DNA from: an uncultured Rhodospirillales bacterium
GTDB taxonomy: Bacteria; Pseudomonadota; Alphaproteobacteria; Acetobacterales; Acetobacteraceae
Reading direction: 5' to 3'
Assembly: GCA_903881515.1 (NCBI GenBank)
Contig: CAIRTN010000316.1
Location: 1 to 48,673, forward strand
DNA length: 48,673 nucleotides
In this document: positions 43,039 through 48,673 of the stretch, piece after piece
Position numbering within the stretch: the stretch's first letter is position 1
Layout: the number at the start of each line of letters is the position of its first letter
Translations under genes and position numbers: made by a program
Notes under the pieces: generated by a model
What the model saw: the letters and a program-made list of their open reading frames with translations, nothing else
What the model was told of the DNA's origin: nothing
Database searches by the model: none

Positions 43039-45299
43039 TATTGTTGGCTCCCGAGATGACGCAGCATGAACCGCATAGCGCGACGGAGGAAGTAGGGTTT
43101 GCCCCAGACCGTGGTGTGATCGTCGTTCGGCAGCGGGATATAGTCGAAATCCTTGTCCGCCGCGATCAGGGCGGCGGCGAGTTGCATTGTCAACGCGGGG
43201 TGGACGTTGTCGTCCATGTCGCCGGCCGCTAGCAGCAGCTTTCCGCGCAGGTGGGCGGCGTACGGCGGATTGGCGGCGGTGGAATAGTTGGTGCTGCCGT
43301 CGGCGTTGCGCACAACCGGACCCATGTATTTCTCGGTCCAGGCGAAGCTGTAGCCCATCTGGTCGTGATTGCCCGAGGTGGCCACCGCGGCATGGAACAC
43401 CTCGGGATAGTCGAGCAGGGCGCGCACCGAGGCGTAGCCGCCGCCGGAGTGGCCCATGATGCCGACGCGGGACAGATCGAACCACGGGTGCCGGGCGGCA
43501 AGCTGGTTCAGCGTGGCGACGTGATCGGACAGGGTGCCGGGGTCGTCGAGTCGGCCATAGCTGTGGTCGTGGAACGCCTTGGAGCGCAGCGGCGTGCCGC
43601 GGCCATCGACGTTGAGCACGACGAAGCCCAGTTCGGCGAACACCTGCGGCAGGGTGGAGCGGCCAAGCTCGCCCATTACGTCGGTCAGCATCACCGTCGG
43701 CAACTGGCCGCGCTGCGGGCCGGGATAGATGTAGTCGATCACAGGATACTTCTTCGCCGGATCGAAATCCGTCGGCAGCCAAAGAGCGCCGAACAGCTTC
43801 GTCTCGTCATCCGCGGCGGTGACCTGGAACGGCTCCGGCCAGCGCCAGTCCTGCGCCAGGGCGGGGGCAAGTTCGGCGGTGGCGATGGTCGCCACCAGAC
43901 TGCCATCGGCGCGGCGCAACTCGGAGACCGGCAGCGTGGTCAGGTCAGAATGGGTGTGCACGAAGAACCGGCCGGAGGGCGCGCGATAGGCGCCGGTTTC
44001 GCCGGGTGGGCGGATGTGATCGCGCGGCACGCGCTTCAGCGGGATGGCCAGCGCCTGATCATTCCCGCCCGGCGTCAGCACCGTCAGGCCCGAGCCATCC
44101 AGCGCGGCGCGGCACAGCGTGCGGTGATACGGGTGCTCGACCATGCCGCCGGCAAGGAACTCGACGAACCCGTTCTCGGGGTCGACATGGGCGATATCGC
44201 GCACCGCCCAGGCGCCCGAGGTGATGCGGTTCTTGCGCTGGCCGGTGGCGAGGTCGTGCAGATACAGATGCGCCCAGCCATCCTCCTGCGAGAACCAGAT
44301 GAATTCGCCACGCGTATCGAGCACACGGATATTGGGCAGCCCGAGCACCGACAGGTTGGTGTCGATGAAGGTCGGCACCGTCTCGCTATAGACCTCGCGC
44401 ACCGCACCGGTGGCCGCGATCAGTTCGAACAGGGTCAGCCGGCGCCAGTAGCGATCGCGATCCAGGAAATAAACCCGGCTGGAATCCGCACTCCACCACG
44501 CCTCCTCCTTCTCCAGACACGTCGTCATCCCGGTGACGTGCGGGCCGGACGGTGCCAGCGTCACCGCGCCGGTGCCGAGGTCGATGATGGCGTGGCTTTC
44601 CAGCGGCAGGGCGGCATCGCCGCTGAGCGCGAATTTCATGCTGTGCACCACCGGGCGCGGGCCGCCAGGCACATGCTGCACCAGCGGGAAATCGAGCACC
44701 GCGCGCTCGTCAAGCTGCGAGGTGAACAGCTTGACGCCATCGGGCGACCACAGCACGTTCGCCGGCAGTTTGATGCCCCGCTGTTGCAGGGTGACGGTGG
44801 TCAGGTTCATGTCGGGCGACTTGGCCCAGGCATGATGCACCGCGCCGGTTTCGGTCAGCCGCTGCTCGGTGTGCCCGGTGCGCAGCCAAAGGTTGTGATC
44901 GCGGCAGAACACGGCGCGGCGGCCATCGGGCGAGGCGGTTTCACCGGGGCGGAGGGGGGCCGGGGCGGGGGTAATATCGCCATCGGACAGCCGGACCCGC
45001 CGGCCGTCGTGCAGTTGCACGCTCTGACCATCGAAATCGGCGATCGGCAGCGCGCCGGGGCTGACCGGGGTGCCGGTGACGCGGCTGAGCAGGGCGGCGG
45101 TGGCGGCATGGTCGAAGGCGGGCGACTGGTTGCCGGTTGCGCCGTCCACCAGCGTGAAGGTGATGCCATCGGCGGTCTCGCGGCGAAACCAGAAGCGGTC
45201 GCCGAGCCAGTGCGGGCGGACCTGCGGGTTGCAGACCAGCGGGCGCACGCGCCCCGCCAGGAAGCGCTCTGCGCGCTCGCGCCGTTCGTCGGTCAGCAT
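43038..45299 (-). CDS. Prolyl-oligopeptidase-family serine peptidase (S9, DPP-IV-like)
   Basis: The start is taken at MLTDERRERAERFLAG (45299) rather than the in-frame Met 13 codons earlier. The 753 residues form an N-terminal beta-propeller region (WSPDGVKLFTSQLDE, WWSADSSRVYFLDRDR) and a C-terminal alpha/beta-hydrolase domain with Ser in GHSGGGYAS, Asp in AAGDMDDNVHP and His in PNDDHTTV. This is the layout of dipeptidyl-peptidase IV-like S9B enzymes, which clip dipeptides. It has no leader and would be cytoplasmic. Confidence 0.92.
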   Translation of the reverse strand: MLTDERRERAERFLAGRVRPLVCNPQVRPHWLGDRFWFRRETADGITFTLVDGATGNQSPAFDHAATAALLSRVTGTPVSPGALPIADFDGQSVQLHDGRRVRLSDGDITPAPAPLRPGETASPDGRRAVFCRDHNLWLRTGHTEQRLTETGAVHHAWAKSPDMNLTTVTLQQRGIKLPANVLWSPDGVKLFTSQLDERAVLDFPLVQHVPGGPRPVVHSMKFALSGDAALPLESHAIIDLGTGAVTLAPSGPHVTGMTTCLEKEEAWWSADSSRVYFLDRDRYWRRLTLFELIAATGAVREVYSETVPTFIDTNLSVLGLPNIRVLDTRGEFIWFSQEDGWAHLYLHDLATGQRKNRITSGAWAVRDIAHVDPENGFVEFLAGGMVEHPYHRTLCRAALDGSGLTVLTPGGNDQALAIPLKRVPRDHIRPPGETGAYRAPSGRFFVHTHSDLTTLPVSELRRADGSLVATIATAELAPALAQDWRWPEPFQVTAADDETKLFGALWLPTDFDPAKKYPVIDYIYPGPQRGQLPTVMLTDVMGELGRSTLPQVFAELGFVVLNVDGRGTPLRSKAFHDHSYGRLDDPGTLSDHVATLNQLAARHPWFDLSRVGIMGHSGGGYASVRALLDYPEVFHAAVATSGNHDQMGYSFAWTEKYMGPVVRNADGSTNYSTAANPPYAAHLRGKLLLAAGDMDDNVHPALTMQLAAALIAADKDFDYIPLPNDDHTTVWGKPYFLRRAMRFMLRHLGSQQ

Positions 45300-45310
45300 T
45301 GGTAAGGTTC

Positions 45311-45577
45311 CTATCTCCAGCCCGTCAACACGGGACACCCGCAGAGCGGGCAGCGCAAGTTCTGGCGGACGATTTCCTCGTCAAAACTGATGCCGGCGGC
45401 GTGCAACTGGCTGATCGCCTGATCCACCGTGCTGGCATGGCCGGCGTCGAGTTTGCAGGAGGCAAGGACGTCGATGCGCTCGTCAGTGGCGGCGGGGCGC
45501 ATCGTCAGGGCCAGCGCCGCACCAGGCAGGGGCAGTGCGGGAAGTGCCATCAGCAAGCTGCGGCGACGCAGTTTCAT
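45311..45577 (-). CDS. Small exported protein with CxxCxC motif
   Basis: An 88-residue protein: MKLRRRSLLMALPALPLPGAALAL is an Arg-rich leader, and the C-terminus has CPLCGCPVLTGWR. Its stop is 11 bases before the peptidase start, so it heads the four-gene operon (small protein, peptidase, binding protein, monooxygenase). The three closely spaced Cys suggest a metal site or redox-active disulfide. No family was recognised. Confidence 0.6.
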   Translation of the reverse strand: MKLRRRSLLMALPALPLPGAALALTMRPAATDERIDVLASCKLDAGHASTVDQAISQLHAAGISFDEEIVRQNLRCPLCGCPVLTGWR

Positions 45578-45744
45578 TGTGCCCCTCCAAGCCGATGCCG
45601 AATGCTAGCGCATGATTTGCTTCAATGCATCTGCGAAGTGCGTCGATGTGTGGCGGGGTGACCGGGGCATCGGTGTGCGGTATCAACGCGGGCTTTCCTG
45701 TTCCCGATGGGCGCGCGCGCCCGCAGATCCTGGATCCGAAACCG

Positions 45745-46977
45745 ATGTCCGCTTCCAATATCTCGATCAATGGCCAACGCCTGCTCGCCGACCTCTATCG
45801 CCTGCGTGAATTCGGCACGTTCAAGACCGGGGTGCATCGGCCGACCTATTCCGAGGTCGATATCGCCAGCCGGCACTGGATCGCCGAACAGATGCGCTCG
45901 GCGGGGCTGGAGGCCACGATCGACGGCATCGGCAACGTGATCGGCCGCGCCGCCGGCCCGGGGCCGAAGATCCTGCTGGGCAGCCATAGCGAGACGCAGA
46001 ACGAGGCCGGATGGTTGGATGGCGCGCTGGGGGTGATGTATGGTCTTGAGGTCGCCCGCACCTTGGCCGAGCAGGGCCGGCCGGGGGCAATCGATGTCGC
46101 CTCTTGGGCCGATGAGGAGGGGCATTACATGTCCTTCCCCGGCAGCCGTTCGTTCATCGGCGAACTGACGGAAACCGAAATCGACGCGTCGAAGAACCGC
46201 TATCACGGCAAACCGCTCCGCCAGGCTCTGGCCGAAGGCGGGCTGGCCGGTCTGCCGCGCCTGCAGGTCGAGCCCGGCCGGTATCGCGGCTATATCGAGG
46301 CCCATATCGAACAGGGCGACGACCTTGAGGCGCATGACCTGAAGATCGGCGTGGTCACGTCGATCGTGGCGATCTGGCAGTACCGCATCCGCATCGAAGG
46401 CGTGCAGAACCATGCCGGCACCACGCGCATGGCGATCCGCAAGGACGCCGGCGCGGCGATGGTCCGCCTGGCCACCGCGATCGAGGCGACCTTCCCCAAA
46501 GTCTGCGCCGAGCGCAGCGTGTGGACATTCGGGCGGATGACGTTGGAGCCCGGCGCGCCCAGCATCATCCCCGGCGCGGCCGAGGCCTATTTCCAGTTCC
46601 GCGATGCCGAACCGGCCGTGCTCGACCGCATGCACACCACGCTGGAAGGCCTGATCGCCGAGGCCAACGCCGCCGGCCCGTGCCAGGTCAGCCTGCACAT
46701 CGTCGGACGCTCCACCCCGGTGAAAAGCGATCCCGCGCTGATGGCCGCGCTCGATCGCGGCGCCGAGAAACATGCGCCGGGGCTGTGGCAGCGCATGCCG
46801 TCGGGTGCCGGACATGACGCGCAGTATCTGGCCAAGGTGATGCCGTCGGCGATGCTGTTCGTGCCCTCGATCGGCGGCATCAGCCATCACTGGACCGAGG
46901 ACACCGCGGACGCGGATATCGTATTGGGCTGTCAGGTGCTGGCCGCGGCCTGCGCGGATCTGCTGGACCAGGGCTGA
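45745..46977 (+). CDS. M20-family amidase (hydantoinase/carbamoylase type)
   Basis: The start MSASNISINGQRL at 45745 begins the conserved region. The 410 residues contain the dinuclear-metal ligands of N-carbamoyl-amino-acid hydrolases and ureidoglycolate-type amidases: His81 (GSHSETQ), Asp92 (WLDGALG), Glu124/125 (DEEGHY), a His in AHIEQG and His in SHHWTEDT. The usual His-x-Asp next to the first ligand is His-x-Glu here (Glu83). It would hydrolyse an N-carbamoyl or N-acyl amino acid. It is translationally coupled to the next gene by TGATG. Confidence 0.9.
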   Translation: MSASNISINGQRLLADLYRLREFGTFKTGVHRPTYSEVDIASRHWIAEQMRSAGLEATIDGIGNVIGRAAGPGPKILLGSHSETQNEAGWLDGALGVMYGLEVARTLAEQGRPGAIDVASWADEEGHYMSFPGSRSFIGELTETEIDASKNRYHGKPLRQALAEGGLAGLPRLQVEPGRYRGYIEAHIEQGDDLEAHDLKIGVVTSIVAIWQYRIRIEGVQNHAGTTRMAIRKDAGAAMVRLATAIEATFPKVCAERSVWTFGRMTLEPGAPSIIPGAAEAYFQFRDAEPAVLDRMHTTLEGLIAEANAAGPCQVSLHIVGRSTPVKSDPALMAALDRGAEKHAPGLWQRMPSGAGHDAQYLAKVMPSAMLFVPSIGGISHHWTEDTADADIVLGCQVLAAACADLLDQG

Positions 46978-48176
46978 TGTCGAAGATCACCTGCGTTCGC
47001 ACCATCAGGCTGGCCGAGCGGCCAAACCTGATCTGGGTCGAGATCGAGACCGATGAGGGGCTGACCGGCCTCGGTGAATCGTTTCGTGGTGCGGAAGCGA
47101 CCGAGGCGGCGATCCACGGTTTGGTCGCGCCGTGGCTGCTGGGGCGCGATGCGCGGAAGATCGAGGCGGTGTCTCGGCATCTGATGACGCCTTATGTCGG
47201 GTTCCACAGCGCCGGCGCCGAGGTAAGGGCGGCGAGCGCGGTGGATATCGCGTTGTGGGATCTCGCGGGCAAGCGGCATGGCATTCCGGTGCACGAGGCG
47301 CTCGGCGGCGCGGTGCGCGACGATATCCGGGCCTACAACACGTGTGCCGGTTATGCCTACAACACCGCGGGCGTGGCGCGGCGGGATATCGGGGCGGCGG
47401 ATGTTGCCGTGGGGCCGTATGACGATCAGGTGGCGTTCATGAAGGACGCCGGCCAGCTGGCGGAGAGCCTGCTGTCCGAAGGCTACGCGGCGATGAAGAT
47501 CTGGCCGTTCGATATCTACGCGCCGCAGAGCGGCGGGCAGGTGATTACGGCGAGCGAGTTGAAGGCCGGGCTGGAGCCGTTCCGCAAGATCCGGGCGGCG
47601 GTGGGTGACGAGATCGAGGTGATGGCGGAGCTGCACTCGATGTGGAGCAGCACCGCGGCCATCCGCATCTGCCGCGCGCTCGAGGATGTCGGGGTGTTCT
47701 GGGCCGAGGACCCGATCGGCAAGATGGATGATGTGCATGGTCTGGCCGATCTGCGCCGGCAGACCCGCACGCCGGTCTGTGGCAGCGAGACGCTGGGCGG
47801 CAGTGTGATGTTTCGCGATCTGCTGGCGGCCGATGCGGTGGATTTTGTCATGCTGGATATCGGCTGGTGCGGCGGATTGACCGAGGGGCGGAAGATCGCC
47901 GCTTTGGCCGAGGCCTATGCCAAGCCGCTGGCGCCGCATGATTGCACCGGGCCGATCGCGCTTTGGGCCGGGCTGCATCTGGCGCTGCATGCGCCGACGG
48001 CGATTTTTCAGGAGGTGGTGCGGGCCACCTTGGCCACCTGGTATCGCGATCTGGTCACCGAGCTGCCGGTGGTGCGCAACGGCAAGGTGCTGGCCCCCGA
48101 TGCGCCGGGGATCGGCACCGCCCTGCTGCCGGCGGTGCGGCAGGCTGGGATCGTGCGGGAGAGCGTGCGCGGCTAG
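46977..48176 (+). CDS. Enolase-superfamily acid-sugar dehydratase-like enzyme
   Basis: A 399-residue protein with barrel-end residues Lys174 (MKIWPFD), Glu218 and His220 (MAELHS), Glu244 (WAEDPI), Glu271 (CGSETLGG), Asp294 and His321 (PHDCTGPIAL). The KxWPFD pattern and AELHS are of a subgroup different from the enzyme at 34748 (KxK). It would dehydrate or isomerise a carboxylate substrate. It is co-transcribed with the amidase (stop/start overlap). Its TAG stop and the TAG of the convergent DUF2126 gene share one CTAG palindrome. Confidence 0.9.
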   Translation: MSKITCVRTIRLAERPNLIWVEIETDEGLTGLGESFRGAEATEAAIHGLVAPWLLGRDARKIEAVSRHLMTPYVGFHSAGAEVRAASAVDIALWDLAGKRHGIPVHEALGGAVRDDIRAYNTCAGYAYNTAGVARRDIGAADVAVGPYDDQVAFMKDAGQLAESLLSEGYAAMKIWPFDIYAPQSGGQVITASELKAGLEPFRKIRAAVGDEIEVMAELHSMWSSTAAIRICRALEDVGVFWAEDPIGKMDDVHGLADLRRQTRTPVCGSETLGGSVMFRDLLAADAVDFVMLDIGWCGGLTEGRKIAALAEAYAKPLAPHDCTGPIALWAGLHLALHAPTAIFQEVVRATLATWYRDLVTELPVVRNGKVLAPDAPGIGTALLPAVRQAGIVRESVRG

Positions 48177-48673
48177 ACACGGCGCAGGTCCAGCGTCAGC
48201 GGGTGTTCGAGGCTCTGCGGGATGCGGGGTTCGGGCATCGGGCCGGCGGTGTGGCCGATCGGGAAGAAGCGGGCGCGGCGGCGGGCTTCGGCTGAGTTGG
48301 CGTTGACCGGGAAGTTGTCGTAGCTCAGCCCGCCGGGGTGGGCGACCTGATGCGTCATGCCGCCGAGGCTGCGGCCGGTCCAGCGGTCGTAGACATCGAA
48401 CACCAACGGCGCATGCGGCGCGATGGTGGGGTGCAGCGAGTTCGGCGGGTTCCATGCCTTGAAGCGAACGCCGGCGACGTATTCGCCGGCGCGTTCGGTG
48501 GGGTGTAACCGCACCCCCGTGCCGTTGACGGCGAGCACGAAGCGTTCGTCCACCCAATTTTCCAGCTTCACCTGCACCCGCTCGGCGGAGCTGTCGACAT
48601 AGCGGACGGTGCCGGTGGCGGTCTGGTCCTCGGCGAGCACGTGCCAGGGTTCCAGCGCGTGCCGCAGTTCGAC
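48173..48673 (-). CDS. DUF2126/transglutaminase-like protein, C-terminal fragment
   Basis: The minus-strand frame is open to the window edge; the ATG is outside. The visible 166 residues (VELRHALEPWHVLAED..., LENWVDERFVLAVNG, VRFKAWNPPNSLHPTIAPHAPLVFDVYDRWTGRSLGGMTHQVAHPGG, ... TLDLRRV) match the C-terminal region of DUF2126 proteins, which often sit with transglutaminase-like and alpha-E genes. The catalytic part lies outside the window. Confidence 0.85.
   Translation of the reverse strand, partial: VELRHALEPWHVLAEDQTATGTVRYVDSSAERVQVKLENWVDERFVLAVNGTGVRLHPTERAGEYVAGVRFKAWNPPNSLHPTIAPHAPLVFDVYDRWTGRSLGGMTHQVAHPGGLSYDNFPVNANSAEARRRARFFPIGHTAGPMPEPRIPQSLEHPLTLDLRRV

Noticed and set aside
43251-45305. 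684-codon plus-strand frame opposite the S9 peptidase
   Set aside because: The peptidase has an intact catalytic triad and operon context; the antisense frame shows no family features.

Overview
The window is GC-rich bacterial DNA, almost fully coding, with many short stop/start overlaps (ATGA, GTGA, TGATG). Gene content and protein style (fused NuoE/NuoF-type formate dehydrogenase, periplasmic binding proteins with Arg-rich or Ala-rich leaders, two enolase-superfamily enzymes, two RraA-like proteins, a YadA-type adhesin) suggest an alphaproteobacterium, most likely Acetobacteraceae/Rhodospirillales. This is inference from recognised families; no rRNA or tRNA gene was seen.

Left part (1-13.6 kb): the end of an NAD-dependent formate dehydrogenase operon on the minus strand (alpha subunit cut by the window edge, plus a fused gamma/beta subunit). 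Next come two paralogous membrane sensor kinases on the plus strand with a Na/Pi-cotransporter-like gene between them on the minus strand. The first kinase and the transporter have both lost their 3' ends at one shared junction near 4.79 kb, and each now reads into the antisense of the other. Then follow an orphan family-5 solute-binding protein, two tandem paralogous secreted four-Cys proteins (the second frameshifted at a C8 tract), and a trimeric autotransporter adhesin with a clear terminator.

Middle part (13.6-32.3 kb): a tight minus-strand operon of DUF815 ATPase, AlaX editing protein, mercaptopyruvate sulfurtransferase and cystathionine beta-lyase; yajC and sodB convergent on a shared terminator; then a run of single genes: a squalene-synthase-like protein, TauD-type dioxygenase, metallo-beta-lactamase-fold protein, RraA-like protein, a secreted TPR protein, a cupin matching hydroxynitrile lyase GtHNL, a DUF2000 protein, a decayed REP-associated transposase (RAYT) between two REP-like hairpins, an alpha/beta hydrolase, a Zn alcohol dehydrogenase, a secernin/C69-type hydrolase, an ABC-F ATPase split by an in-frame amber codon, a dienelactone hydrolase and a DUF6295-like protein.

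Right part (32.3-48.7 kb) is catabolic. One six-gene minus-strand operon holds a sugar-type ABC binding protein, a D-cysteine-desulfhydrase/ACC-deaminase-like enzyme, a mandelate-racemase-type enzyme with the full catalytic set, two permeases and an RraA-like aldolase, but no ATPase. It diverges from a small operon of uncharacterised proteins. A second minus-strand operon holds a small secreted Cys protein, a prolyl-oligopeptidase-family S9 peptidase, a family-5 binding protein and a flavin monooxygenase with an NTF2-like N-terminus. It diverges from a plus-strand pair: an M20 carbamoylase-like amidase and a second enolase-superfamily dehydratase. The window ends in the C-terminal part of a DUF2126/transglutaminase-family protein.

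No CRISPR array, prophage or complete insertion sequence was found. The most notable signals are the several broken genes (kinase/transporter junction, ABC-F amber, C8 frameshift, RAYT deletion), the secreted four-Cys pair beside the adhesin, and the two catabolic operons.
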